A stretch of 64,000 bases of DNA from Myrica gale (GCA_963930655.1 OZ005604.1:15882001-15946000); one strand, 5' to 3'; positions 33,275 through 45,959 are shown, counted from the stretch's first letter. Notes: generated by a model from the sequence alone, not told the origin. Program-made: numbers and translations.

Positions 33275-35394
33275 CCTTGAAAAATCATGCTATTAGTTCT
33301 CTGTGCCAAGCTTCTGGTGCTACTAAAATTAAATGGTTCCAAAACTACTTTCTCGGGCCTACATGTTGTGTTCCCAAAAAAACAATAAAGGCTACCTCCT
33401 GATTTCATCTTCAAGAAACGAAATTTATGTCACTAAATGGGGAGGGAGGGAGGGAAGGAGAGAGAGAGTGGCAAGGAAATTCATGCACCTTTAGATCTGC
33501 ATGCAACGACTGATCGACTGGCCGGAGTCTTATATGCCACACAGGTCTTTGTAAATCTTTCTAGAGCTGCATCTTTGTACCTGGGTTTAAAGACCAACAT
33601 TAATATGAGAAGAACAATATCGGAATCCGTTATCTAGAGCAAGAGACCTCCTATTTCCTAGTGGACCCACTCTCCCCCAGCATGAAACTAGTAGAATTTA
33701 TATTGACTGTTATCAATATCTATAAAGGAAGGTTTTGCGCAGATCAGAAAGCAATTCTGTTTCAACATGCACACACGCAATTAAGTTCAGTCACTCTGAG
33801 GTGTCTCTGAATTTTCCCGTTTAAGAATGAATTAAGGAGGATTGAATAGAAAACCACAAACCGAAAACTAAACAGAAAATAAAAGTCCTTGGGAAAAAGG
33901 CCACCTTTATGCTATATAATATACACAGCAAAATCCAACTTATGCAAATGATAATACCATCTGACAAACTTTATCATTATCTTTTCAGAACATCAAACTA
34001 GCTGATAGCTGCATAATGCTTCTCAAGCTTACAAATATTGGTCACTTTTTGCCAATTAACCTTAAAATGGGGGAAAGCCTCAGCCCTAGTGCAGGGGAAA
34101 AAAACTAGCCTCAGTCGCGTAAAATGCTCCTGCATATTACAACCAAGAGCAACAGGAAAAGGAATTTTATTTTATTTGTACTGAAATGCAAATGCTTTAA
34201 CTTTAATTCAAGATAAGAAAAACTGTTTAACACCATTCATGAAACCACCTAAGTTGACTTCTAACTTCTATATTTTCTTCCTTTCTTTTCCCCAAATATA
34301 CTACAGCTTCTTAAATTCTTCCACAATCTCACCATTATACAATTTGTTCAAGCTGCTTGATTTTAATATATTTCTCACCATAGTACTATTCGCTTGTAAA
34401 CCCCCAAAAAAATAGCAACAAAAAGAGGATGACCCCCCAATTTACTTATGGAAAATAAAAAGATCTCCAAAATCTACTAGATGATGACCCTCCATTTCGA
34501 TCTGATTATGCATATTATTATATACTTCTCTTATGCTGCCAAAAATCCATAAAATCAGATTTACAGGATGTTCTTAGCTGAAGTCTCGAATCAATAAAAC
34601 CAGATATTTCAATCATGCACAAGCACAGTATATAGGCAACATATATCACGAATAGAGTTAATCCTTCAACGATAATGGTTCGCCAGATAGCACAATTCTC
34701 GCCACATGATATTATGAGTCCGTACTAAGAAATGTGAGATATATTGGTGATCTGATACAGCGCCCATTTCCTATTACCGAAGCAAGTTTTGTTGTCCGCT
34801 CAAGGAAAATTTTTTTAAAAAAAAAAGCAAATATTGTTGCACACACAAATTTGCTACAACCCAATATACGGTTTTATGACTTCAGGTGTATCTGTACTCC
34901 TTTAAATTATCAATAAAAGAAGGTTTTTCGTAATTTCGTTTCGATGTTTTCCACAACTTCAATCGGATGCTTAGAATAATATCGTAAGGATGTCACTTCT
35001 ACTTCTGCCCATATAAGAAAAGGGAAAGACTTTAGATAGTGAAATTATGCAGACAAAACCAAACCATCCATAACTACTTTACGTATTCCCCCATCACCCC
35101 TTCATTTCTATCACAGAATCTGACATCTCTGAAAAGAAAGATTACGCTCACAACAAGACAAGGGTACACAGGAAATTGAAAGATAATAAAAGGGAGATAT
35201 CAATTATACGCGTCTTCCTCCTTTTTTTCCCTTCTAAGTTTGTTTTTGTTTCTCGAAAACTAAAGCGAAAATTTAGAAGCGTACCGAAAACCAACGGAGG
35301 CAGGGGGAACAGAGGGAGGGAGGAGAGGACGAGGAGGATTGACGAGGCGGGAGCTAGAAGCAGGGGCAGCCGCGACGGGAGCTACGGCAGGCAT
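33275..35394 (-). other. Possible upstream (transit peptide) exons of the TIC20 gene
   Basis: An ATG at 35394 opens MPAVAPVAAAPASSSRLV, rich in Ala/Ser/Pro and without acidic residues, as in plastid transit peptides. Two donors are possible: the better CG|GTACGC at 35285 (phase 2) and G|GTTTTC at 35292 (phase 1). Only phase 1 joins in frame to the acceptor before the main exon. A second candidate exon at 33358-33275 (RPEKVVLEPFNFSSTRSLAQ) fits the phase-2 donor but leaves a frame that does not match the main exon. The remaining 2 kb (33360-35284) is AT-rich intron with no other feature. Transcript data would decide. Confidence 0.4.
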
Positions 35395-35529
35395 GTCTTC
35401 TAGGTTCTTAGGTATCGAAAACTCTCGAAAGAGCCGACTTCTGGAACAAACGCCAGTTGCTTCTCATGCAAGAATTAAAATGTACGAGAGAGAGACAAGA
35501 ATACATGAAGCGAATTTATAATGGGGGCC

Positions 35530-36232
35530 AAAGTCGGTATATGAACATTTTAGATTGCACATCGAACCCCCAATAGAGGGCTCCGGAATCAAGGTAAATT
35601 CGCGAGCTACCGGTTAGACGCATTGCATACTTTATCAAATTTATTAAATTAAAATGACGATAATGTTCTTAACCCATGAATATACTGAAGATATTATTAT
35701 AAATTCATTAATTAATTTTTTTATATTATTGTTAGATAGATGGTGCAAATTAATATTATTAGTTGTGTGATGTAACGTATCAAAGTAGATAGTTTAGGGT
35801 GTAAAGTATCTAACATTGGTTATTGAAAATTGCAATGTATCAAAGCTGGTAGTCTAGAGTTCAATGTGTCATAAATCTTATAGTTGATAGGTGAAAAATG
35901 TATTTATCACAAAATTTATGATAGAGAATTTTCTAGAAAATAAAAATAAAAATCTATATTTATAGTAGATATTGTTACTCAATCTGTTTCTTTTTTTTTC
36001 ACTGAAATGCATCCAAAATAATATCTATCCATTTTTGTGTGATAAATTCCAAGCAGGAGAGTCCGCAACCACTCCTTTTAGAAAGGTCACGAGTATGATC
36101 CTAATGCATTTGAATTCAAAAGGTTGATGTCAAACTAAGATTTAACAACTCAGTCCAACAGGGAATGAGAAAAAGAAATAATGAGATAAGAATTATATAA
36201 GGTCAAGTCATACATACATTAGTTTCTTAGAG
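35530..36232. other. AT-rich intergenic sequence
   Basis: Upstream of the TIC20 start. A diverged repeat of GTATCAAAG...TAGT(T/C)TAG appears at 35777-35860; nothing else is supported. Confidence 0.4.
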
Positions 36233-37307
36233 GGTAGAACTAGGGGTGAATAGCGGACATGTTGGAAGTGAAATTTAACATTCCGACATCCGGTCCGCTA
36301 ACTAGCGGATGACCAAAATAGATTCTGCTTCTGTTTTCGACTTTTAGCGGACTTAGTGAAAGTAAATAGCGAAATTCTGATAATGTTATGGGACATATTT
36401 TTTGTCTCATTTAAGCTTTTTTTTACAAAAAATAAAGATGTTATTCATTCATCACAACTCACAAATACAAATATCTCTGATAGATGAATATGAATGAATA
36501 CAAAAAATAAAGATGTTTTTTTACAACCCGAACTTCATATGAACATTTCTCAGCAAAGATCTCAATTATATGAATGAACACAACATGTATACAAATGAAA
36601 ATTAAGAATTTACATTGCACTTGCATCACATCAACTCACCAAGACACCAAGTGATTAGAGTTGAATTTTGGAGTAAAATGTTGGTCATTCTTTAAAGTTT
36701 AAACTAATTACACCCATATCATATTATGATCATATTAGTTTTTATGGTCATTTTATTTAGCCCATAATATTTAAAAATCAACCACTCATTGTTGATCTTT
36801 TGAAAACTGAAAACATCATCCTAGCAACCTATTTTAAAAACCGAAAACAACAATAATATAAACTCTTAACATAAAATCTAAATTCACAATAAAATCCTAA
36901 AACATGCAATTTACAAACAAGTGTAAAAATAAATCTAAAAACATGCAATTCACAAAACCTGAATTCAATAAATCCCAAAACAACATGCTAATAACAAAAT
37001 TCAGATTCAATAAATCTCAAAACAACATGCAATTCACATCACATATTTACAACGTCACCTAGTAAGTAGTAATCTAGACACCAACACAATTCCTACAAAG
37101 CTAAAGAAATAGTATGGACTTAATAATAAGTGGTCAAGACTCGATGGAAACAATAACCGGAAAACATAGTGTATGCTCACATAACTCGAAATAGAAGAAT
37201 ATTACAATACGAACTTGGAAGTTAGAAGTATCAACTCAATTAAGAAATTAAAAACATAACCAAACGTGATATCAATCACGAATCCACGATCGATGCAGCA
37301 TTAGAAA

Positions 37308-39537
37308 TCATCTCTGCAAAAAAACAAATTTGTCAACAAGGAGCTCATAAAAAATTTTAATTAAGTGACCATATAAATGTAAAATTTTGTATATACATAT
37401 GTCCATCATATAACTAGTGGGAACATCTGTTCCATTAATAACTTCAAGTTTCTTATCCTCATCATCATCCGCAGAATATATGATCTTGGATCTCAACCAA
37501 TTTTAAGCACAAAGGAGTCCCTTCGTTGTTTTTGGTGCCAACGAACCCCGGAAAGAATCTAATACTCGACCCCCGGTGAAGATGGCAGACTGTGAAGCCA
37601 CTGTAGTAATAAGGATAGTAAGAACATCCCGAGAAATTCATGCAAGAATGGAAAATTTTGATGTATTCACTCTGAATCAATTGAGGATATCAAAATTAGG
37701 AGCTTTAGATTCAACATCCTCCATTAAATATCTCTCCACTTCATACTTGCTATCCAGCAAATTTTGTTGTGCTTTAAATTGTGTGAATTCAAAGTAAAGA
37801 GGATCATCTACGGGTGTACTAGATGACCCAATTATTTCAAGCTGGCCTTGACTTGCAGATACACTCTCACTAATAGATGACTCATCCACATTACTATACT
37901 TTGTAAACAACTGATCCAAGGTCCCTCTCACTAGACCAGTCATCTCTGCACCTAACTCCATCCCCAAACCCTTCTTGAACCAAAAGTCCAAGTATATAAC
38001 CTTGTATTGTAGATCAAATACCGCTGCAACAAACAAAAATCTGTTAACCTTAGGCAAATCACCCCAATATTTATTATACTTCACTTGCATTTTTTTGTCA
38101 TGTCTGCCAAGAACAAATCCCCACTTCCTACATATTTTCCTAAATGCATATGAATTTTGGCAAGTTTCACAAAAAATAAGTTTGTTGTCATCGTATTCGA
38201 ATCAAATATTTGAACGATAACCTCATAGAAGAGTTGCAAAAACTTGGTAAAATGTCTCACATGCTCTCAATCCTCAAATTTAGGGGGTCTCAATCTCTTC
38301 CTCTCGTGCCCATCCTCACACAGAAAGCTTATCAAAATCCTAACTTCCGCCAACATATCTCAAAGACTCTGATATTTCTCAGCTGCATCCAACATAATAT
38401 ACGTTGAATTCCAACGAGTAAGAACATCAAGCTGCAAAAATCCCTCAATGGGAAACTTCCTCTTCGCTACACCTTTCTTAAACCTATCCATTCGACCAGG
38501 AGTGGACTTAACATACTTGATCAAGTTTCTTACCTTGGCCACAGAATTATCCATCTCCTTCAACCCATCTTGCACAATTAAATTCAAGGCATGTGCACAA
38601 CATCTCACGTGCAAAAAATATGGTCACAAACTACTTTTCCAGTCTGAAACCCCAAATGCAATTGTCTACTCTTCACATGCTCAATGGTCGTATCATTAGA
38701 GGATGCTTTTATCGACAATGATTGTAAGGATTTTGTCAATCCCCCATTCCGACATACAATTCTCCAACTTCATCCCAATTGTCGAACTCTTATGATCTGA
38801 CACCTTACAGAAGACAAGCATCTTTTTGTGCAATTGTCAAGTATTATCAATGAAGTGTGCAATGGCAGACATATAATTCATGTTTTGGACTGATGTCCAT
38901 ATGTTAGTGGTAAAGCAAACCACTGACATACAATCTTCATTACTGTGATTCGATATGGTACTTTTAATCGGGGCTCGAGGGTATGAATCATGTCCTTGAA
39001 CCCATCCTTGCTTATTATTCTAAAGGGAAGCTCATCCACAATAATAAACTTGACAATAACAGCTCTAATAGCCTTGGGATCATATGAGTCTATCTTCGTC
39101 ACCCCAACTGATTCACTACTTGCCCCCTTGATATCAAAAGTCAATTTCTGTTAAGAGTCATCCAATTTACTTTTCGTTCTCTTATACATTACACAACCCT
39201 TCAAGTGGGAGATCATAGTCGAGGTCCCTCGATATTTGTGGTGAACCCCAACTTTATGACCACAATGGTTGCACTTGGCCAATGGTTTGTTTGAGTCAAC
39301 TACTGGTATTATCCTAGTGAAATGTTCCCACATCAAGGATGAATTGGAAATCTTCCTTCTTTTGGGGGTAGGGTCTATTGTCTCCTTAGTTTGTTGTGTC
39401 TCAGCCTCTACATCTATAATTGATATCTCACCAAATGTAGGTGTAGTCGTAGAGGCAGGGGTAGGGGTAGGTAAATTAGGGGTTGTGGATTGCGAAGATG
39501 CAATTGAAGTTTGACGGGCCATCTGAAAGAAAGACAC
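37308..39537 (-). pseudogene. hAT transposase (RICESLEEPER/BED type), inactivated
   Basis: Read 39537 to 37308: a BED zinc finger (CNHCGHKV... HLKGC) at about 39290-39190; a middle catalytic region with VCQWFALPLTYGH near 38910, RCCAHALNLIVQDGLK near 38600 and LTRWNSTYIMLDAAEKY near 38400; then WGDLPKV and SKYEVERYLMEDVE near 37710; and a C-terminal hAT dimerisation block (RVLDSFRGSLAPKT...) near 37560-37480. Stops and frame changes lie between these parts, for example at 39149 and 37676. The catalytic residues cannot be assessed reliably, but the protein cannot be made whole. Confidence 0.75.
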
Positions 39538-40039
39538 AATGCAAAGCCCTAAGACAACTCATTCTACCAACTTAACCCAAATTTAAGATAGCAGAAAATA
39601 AACAAGATGCAAAATTAAAATAACCAAACAATTCACATATTAAAGCATGGTATCTAACAAATTCACAAATCTCTCGTTAAATTCACTAAACAATTTACTT
39701 TCATTTTTCAAATGAATGAAAACAAATCAAATATTGATGGTATCTAACAGATTCACTAAACAATTTACTTTCGTTTTTTCAAATGAATGCAATATAACAG
39801 TTAGCCACAATGACAGTTAACCAAATTAAAGTTATAACAGACTAACAATTAGCTATAAATCATAAAGAATCTAATATTGATGCATAATGATTATGAATCT
39901 AATATTTATACAGTTATTCGAATGACTCACAATATAATATGTTGATGCATAACATAGAATTTAATGCAACAGGTTCACAAGAATCACAACAATTCACATT
40001 TTCTAATTGAAGCCTCAAACGGATCTGTTAAAAAATTTA

Positions 40040-40380
40040 AAAAAGAGAGAGAGAGAGAGAGAGAGAGCAAGATAGAGAGACGGAGAGACACAGAGAGATA
40101 GAGAGATGGAGACAGAGAGATGGAGAGTGGAGACTAGAGACTAGAGATGGAGAGAGACATACAGAGAGTCTGAGAGAGAGAGAGAGAGAGAGAGAAGTAG
40201 CCCGAAAATGATAGAGGTTGACCGTTGCACTCATCGAATAAGACGGAGCTCAGCTGCTCAGCAGTCAGTTGAGAGGGAGAGATAAAGACTGTAAGAGAAG
40301 AGAGAGAGAGAGAGAGAAAGAGTAATGGCAGACGAACAGAGAGAGAGATGAGGGACTGAGGAGGGTCGCGAAGGAGAGGG
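40040..40380. repeat. (GA)n-rich simple sequence
   Basis: Long GAGA tracts at 40045-40070, 40165-40195 and 40290-40320, inside the hAT element upstream of its transposase; probably its 5' leader read on the minus strand as (CT)n. Confidence 0.8.
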
Positions 40381-42159
40381 GGAAGGGAATTATGGTTTCT
40401 AACATCGTGGATCAAAATGACATGTTTTGATCCACGGTATAATGTATATATTTAAAAAAAAACAATTAAACGGCGTCGTTCTATTTAAAATAGAACGACA
40501 TCATTTTAATATTTAGTTAAAAATAAATAAATAACAACCGAAACTGGTTTTCCGTTGAACCAGCGCAAACTACCGCTTCCAGTTCCAGTTCTTGAAAAAT
40601 TCCAAATATACCTTTGTTTCCGGTTCCTAGAAGGGTCGGACCTCAGCTTCCCGAAGCCGGATGTTAGACCAGACTTACACCCCTAGGTAGAACTGAGACT
40701 AATAATGATTTAAGGGGTTTCAAAAGTAACCTTAACTAATTCTTTAAAGTCAAAATGCAAATGTGACTAAGACTCCATTGAGTAGTTAGATAAGATTTTC
40801 TCAAACAACAAATTAACTCTTACAATTGATAAGTTGGTTAAATTTAGGCATTGCTTGTGTTTGGCAAACCACGAAACCACAATATATATTAGGATTCAAA
40901 ATCGTTTCTCTATAGCAAATTTTGTATCTTAAAATAATGATCATTAATTTGTCAATTCGGTATTCCAACGCGGTATAAACAGTTTACACATCTTTTTTTG
41001 TTATTTGTGATTTTGGGTTCTTCTTGTTCTTTGCAAACTGCAAGTCTACAAGTCCATAAAGGGTGTAACTCAATTGGAAGCGATGGTTTGTTGGTCATGC
41101 AGGCACGTTAAATATGTCTTCTAATCTATAAATATTCTCTGAGTGGACTTGTTTGTATCGCTTCATGCGTAAGACCTTTTCACCAAATTTATGAAATTAA
41201 CATTATATTTAGGGGAAATTCACTTTGCACCCCTGAATTTTGGGGTCATTTCTAAGTTGCACCCACTTTTATCGATTTCGTTAAATTAGTACTCCAAAGT
41301 TTATGTTTACGTTGATTTCCACCCTGCACCTCAAATTGCCGTTACTTCTCACGGCAAACCAACCATGTGTCGTCCACGTGAGAACTTAAAGTTCTCATTT
41401 CCCTTTTTGTCATTCACTATGTCGTCCATCTTCTTCGGCTTCCAAAAGGACAACGTTCGGAACTAGCGGGAGTTCTGTGCAACGTCGACTTCCTTGACTC
41501 CGGGATTCTATGCAAGTTCCGGTGGAAATTTCCAGGGCCCTCTCGCTCGTGGCCTGCGGGCCAGGTTGCGCGAGCGGGAAAGTTCCAGAGCCCATCTCGC
41601 GCTGGGCTCTGGAAATTTCCTTGCTTCTCCTATTACCCTAGGGGATAGGCCTGGAATGATGGATGTTGTGCAAGGACTTATGTGGTTAGTGTTGAGACTG
41701 GAGGAACAATGCCAACATCGCTGCCAGCTTGGTTCAAGGAGTCAGCATCCATAACGTGACCGCCAGCAAAACCGCCATGGATCTCAAGCTCTTGCTCGGC
41801 CTTGGTGGGACTTCTTCGATTTCCAACTGAATAACGTTCTCGTAGAAGAGGATGACGAGTCGATATTCTGCTCCATATATGAATCCAAATACCCAACTCC
41901 TACGGGAAAAAAAAAAAAGCAACAGTGAAGCTTCAACTCAAGAAGGTTCTGTGTATGGGTGTGGCTGTGGCGAATTGAAGTATGGAGGAAAAGCAGTTTT
42001 CCAGAATATTCAAATGAGTGTTAACTTCCTTGTTTAATTATATCATCCCATAGGACTACACCCAGAAAATTCACGTTAACTTCCTTGCTTCAGTTGTTCC
42101 AGAAAATTCACTAAGCGAGGAGTTTCGGTCCCCAAAGGAACCAAATCCTCTCACAACAT

Positions 42160-42486
42160 CATGGAGGTAGTCAACCACGACGGCGAGAATAAAAAGACGA
42201 AGATCAAAGGGACCGTGGTGTTGATGAAGGAAAATGTTTTGGACTTCAACGTGTTAAAAGTTGAAGATGAAGGTTTGAGAGAAAAACAGAGTGCGGGAGG
42301 TAACAAAGATTACAAGCTTTGAGATAATGATTTCGTTGTTTTATTCATGAAACCAGTCTGCTATATATACACAAGTAGAGTCAAGTGACAGACTACCAGT
42401 ATATGATCAATTCTTGATCGTGTTCATGAGGTGTTTGGCCAGGGGGTCTCTCTGCAGCTCATCAGTGCGGCTTATTCTGACTCCGG
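42160..42486 (+). pseudogene. Captured lipoxygenase PLAT/LH2 exons
   Basis: Plant lipoxygenases oxidise polyunsaturated fatty acids. An ATG near 42160 opens MEVVNHDGENKKTKIKGTVV followed by LMKENVLDFN, the conserved start of a 9-lipoxygenase. An intron-like gap follows, then DRVHEVFGQGVSLQLISAAY (42418-42477) ending SG before GTAAAG at 42487. This is the N-terminal PLAT domain only; the iron-binding catalytic domain is absent. The intron sequence is kept, so capture was from DNA. Confidence 0.7.
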
Positions 42487-42569
42487 TAAAGTAGCTCTTT
42501 TTTGGCAGCTTCCAACAGGACCCAGAAGCTCTCAAAACATCTCCCGCCCAGTGGTAATTTTGAGTAAGC

Positions 42570-42720
42570 TTTCTGGCGTTGGGTTTTACACGGCTGTTGT
42601 GGTGGCGCTGTCGTTTGTGGGGTTGAGAGGGAATGGGGTGGAGTGCGTGATATGTTAGGAGGAAATGAGAGAAGGGAGGGACGCGTGAGTTGCCATGCGA
42701 GGAAGAGGAATACGTGTCCT
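42570..42720 (+). pseudogene. Possible RING-finger (ATL-type) E3 ligase scrap
   Basis: A plus-strand frame reads hydrophobic YTAVVVALSFVGLRG then GVECVIC, a stop, and EEMREGRDA. This resembles the transmembrane-linker-RING start of ATL ubiquitin ligases. Too short and interrupted for certainty. Confidence 0.3.
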
Positions 42721-43297
42721 TGTTGCAACTTTACATGCGTTAAATGAAGGTCAAAACCGACCATCTAAACTGTAAGTTGTCACGTGTACGACACGTGGTT
42801 GATTTGCCGTGAGAAGTAACGACAATTTAAAGTCTAGTGTGGAAATCGATGTAAACATAAAATTTGGAGTACTAATATAACGAAATCGATAAAAGTGGGT
42901 GCAACTTAGAAATGACCTCAAAGTTCAGGGGTGCAAAATGAATTTTCCATTATATTTACAAGTGTTTGACAAATCAAAATTTTATCATCATTATAAAAAA
43001 ATTTATCTCCTCACTTTTTACTTTTTTCACTAACTTTTTCATCAACTCTCATAAATTTTTTTATTTTTTTACAAATTCGGATGCTCTAAATTTTAACCAC
43101 CATAAATTTTTACCAAAATTTTGTTTTCAAATAGTCCAAATGTTGGTGATTAGTGACATTAGTCCAGCCATTCAACCCAAAAGCCTCGACAAGTCAACTT
43201 GGTCAATAGAAGTAGAGAACAATATTGTGATTCGAGTCGGCACTTCGAAGTTCGAAGAACATCCAACACCCGTAAACCGACGGGCAGACAAACATAC

Positions 43298-44213
43298 ATG
43301 GGCTCCTACGGCTCCAACTTCCTGCGCCTCCTTTCCTGCACCAAGCTCTTGTCCTCACACGTCAACCAAGGTCGTCATGACCAAGCCCTTGCTCTTTTCC
43401 GCCACATGCAAGCCTCCCTTTCTCTTCCTCTCGACCCCCACGTCTTCTCTCTCGTCCTCATTCCTCAAGTCTTGTGCGGCGATCAACCGCCCGCAACTTG
43501 GTACGGCTATCCATTCTCATGTTGCCAAATCCTCCTTCCTCTCAAACCCATTCGTCGCATGCGCTCTCGTTGACACGTATGGCAAATGCGTCTCCATTTT
43601 GCCATCGCGCCAGCTGTTCGATGAAGTTCCCCAAGGAAATGTAGTTGTGTGGAATGCTATGATATCGCATTCTAATTGTGTTCCTGATGCCTTGAGATTG
43701 TTCGAAGTCATGGACGTTACACCCAATGTGTCAACTTATAATTCGATTATAGCGGGTTTGGAAGGTATGGAGGAGGGGTCATATAAGGCGATTCAATTCT
43801 ATCGGCGAATGAGTGAAACGGGGTTGAAGCCAAATGAAATTACGCTTCTTGCTCTATTACCCGTTTGCGTAGGTGTAGGGGCTTTGAATTTGATTAAGGA
43901 CATTCATGGTTATGCAGTTAGAGATGATATTGGCTCGCATCCACAGTTGAGTAGTGGCCTAGTGGAAGCCTATGGTCGATGTGGGTGTCTCGCACATGCT
44001 CATAACGTGTTTCGGGGCATGAAGGAAAAAGATGTGGTTGCATGGAGCAGCTTAATATCAGCATACGCACTTCATGGGGAGGCAAGAACTGCGCTGTATA
44101 TTTTTCACCGAATCGAATTGGCAAAAATACAGCCAGATGAGATCACTTTTCTTGGTGTGCTGAAAGCTTGTAGCCATGCGGGATTAGCAGATGAAGCGCT
44201 GGATTACTTGGAG
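43298..44213 (+). pseudogene. PLS-class PPR protein gene, frameshifted and 3'-truncated
   Basis: Pentatricopeptide repeat proteins bind organellar RNA. From an ATG at 43298 (MGSYGSNFLRLLSCTKLLSS) the repeats run through ALALFRHMQ, AIHSHVAKSSFLSNPFVACA, YGKCV, RQLFDEVPQGNVVVWNAMIS, TPNVSTYNSIIAGL, YRRMSETGLKPNEITLLALL, YGRCGCLAHAHNVFRGMKEK, DVVAWSSLISAYALHGEA and PDEITFLGVLKACSHAGLAD. The order resembles the plant protein At1g03510. A 7-bp insertion near 43461-43467 (ATTCCTC, duplicating neighbouring bases) shifts the frame. After ADEALDYLE the remaining third, including the E domains, is replaced by LINE-like sequence. The frame upstream of 43298 is not part of the gene. Confidence 0.75.
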
Positions 44214-44565
44214 ATCCATGGTGAACCGCCATATCCAAGTTCTGGAGGATATCTCCCTTGTGGTGAGAACTAGACTCAACTCCAATAGGAACAACCCAAG
44301 GAGCACCGCAAACTGTCTCCTGGTGAAGGGCTGGCAATTGGAAGATGCTGTCCTGCGGCAAGAGCAGAGGAGTGTTTTACTGAACTTACAAGCTTTCCTA
44401 TGTACGTGTGTATTTTGTTCTTTGGTAAGGTGTTGACTGTTAGAATGATTGAGCCCGGCTAGATCTTTTGTATATTTCTCTAACCTTAGGCCCTGATAGG
44501 GCTTGTATTTCTGGATTCTCCAGTCTTTTCTTTCAATATACATACTAACTTACCAAAAAAAATTA
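44214..44565 (+). mobile_element. 3' end of a truncated LINE
   Basis: The segment ends TTGTATTTCTGGATTCTCCAG...CAATATACATACTAACTTACC followed by eight or more A residues near 44555, the usual 3' UTR and tail of plant L1 elements. It begins exactly where the PPR sequence stops. No target duplication was found, and PPR sequence does not resume beyond the tail, so a deletion accompanied or followed it. Confidence 0.5.
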
Positions 44566-44639
44566 TGTTTCTAGGAATATTAGGCTTGTGAACTCGCATC
44601 AATCGGTAGCCTGCCCATAGTTATAGCTTGGAAAAATAA

Positions 44640-45060
44640 ACGCGTCCCAGCGGTTCACCTAAAAGTTAGCCAATCATCAGCATAACGAATGCCTTCCACT
44701 TTGATCTGGTTTCGACCCCTATAATCGACTTACATTCTTTTTATTCTTATTAAGAAAAATATTTACTCTTTTAAGGAAATGGACAAAGAGTATTGGCGGT
44801 TGAATTATACCAGCCTCTATACATCTCTTGGACCAACAACTTGATCTGTCTTTCTAGAAATGGTACGGTCGCATCTCTTGGGATCATCCATTCGATATTC
44901 TTTCTGAAGTGCTATGATCGCACATTTAGTTGGACTGCTGCTTGGTACGAGGTTGAGCTTAGTCCAACCAAAAACTTGGGAGGGTAGGCGGCAGATTATC
45001 CACTGGTGAAAAATATTACTATAAAATCCCGTCGCTTTTAGACTCCCATCTCCTGATCTC
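44640..45060 (-). mobile_element. Ty3/gypsy reverse transcriptase scrap
   Basis: Minus-strand frames around 44930-44780 read PFLERQIKLLVQEM and then, after a frame change, EAGIIQPPILF, as in the start of the RT domain of plant Ty3/gypsy elements. No other domain or LTR is clear. Confidence 0.35.
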
Positions 45061-45099
45061 TCTAACTGCCCCTTTTTTCTACGGGTGAAACTTATAAAG

Positions 45100-45950
45100 T
45101 TACTCACTAAACCCAGACATCACATATGCGCACAAGTCTCGTTAGCAAATTACTGCTTCCATCTCTATTCCCATGCTAATTGCGTATATCTTCTCGACTC
45201 GAGGGGATTACATGCAACTGTAGATTGAGTTCGTATGTATATAATTTGGTTTCCTCCACGTGATCGTATGATATAACAAAATCCGCTCATGCATACAATT
45301 TAAAAGATTCGTTTTTGCAGAGTATTTAAGCTGCGAAAATGGAGCAATAGTAGTATTGTCATTAATGATCACTGTATACAGATTTGAGTTACAGGAAACT
45401 TCAACCAGTTGCATTGTTTGTGCTACCTGTAAGCTACAACTCTCTGCCTGCCGCCACCTGCGATCCCAAGGCATTGATCCTACATGGTGTTAGCGAGCAA
45501 TACCAATATAAAACAGACTCCGACAGAACTCGGATGTTCCACAATAGACCTACCGTAAATCCAAAATCAATGTGTGTCTTTCAATGGCTACAATAATTTT
45601 TTGGGATTTTTAGACAAAGAATAGAAGAACTTAACCTAACCAAAACTTTAATAGATCAACACAGAATTCATTCGACAAGTTATGTATATAGTGCCGATAT
45701 TTAACTCCATTCTCGTAGAGTTCAGAAGATGAAGCTGATAGACAACACAAAATTTCTGAGTTTTTTCAGACTCTACACCCACTGGAGGGTAAAGGTATAG
45801 TTAAAACTCAAGATATGGCACTGAATAAAAATTATGAAATATTACGCACAAGGTATTTACACTAGCAGAAGGAAATTAGCTGGAAATAGTCCATCAACTA
45901 AATTAGGAATCAAAGTCCATGAAGGCCAAAAAGAAGCAAGCAATTCAATA
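45100..45950. other. Intergenic, nothing recognised
   Basis: AT-rich, short frames only, with no motif or repeat that I can name. Confidence 0.4.
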
Positions 45951-45959
45951 ACCTCAGTT

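Larger units (their letters stand above)
36241..40685 (-). mobile_element. hAT DNA transposon, 4.4 kb, complete ends
   Basis: Starts TAGGGGTGAATAG and ends TTACACCCCTA. It is flanked by a perfect 8-bp duplication GGTAGAAC (36233-36240 and 40686-40693), diagnostic of hAT. The minus strand carries a transposase gene with stops. The perfect duplication suggests insertion later than most elements here. Confidence 0.85.
41212..42948. mobile_element. Pack-MULE carrying lipoxygenase exons
   Basis: Arms of about 190 bp: 41212 onward reads GGGGAAATTCACTTTGCACC and the right end reads GGTGCAAAATGAATTTTCC to 42948. They stay inverted-complementary as far as the CACGTG at 41375-41385 / 42780-42790. The flanks are a perfect 10-bp repeat ATTATATTTA (41202-41211 and 42949-42958), containing a 9-bp MULE duplication. 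The interior has two lipoxygenase exons, a possible RING-finger scrap and unidentified sequence at 41440-42050. No transposase. Confidence 0.8.

Noticed and set aside
40037..40415. Ser/Leu-rich minus-strand frames
   Set aside because: They are translations of the (GA)n simple repeat.
42966..43297. Upstream 110 codons of the long frame over the PPR gene
   Set aside because: Phe/Lys/Asn-rich AT translation with no PPR character, in a different frame from the real PPR start at 43298.
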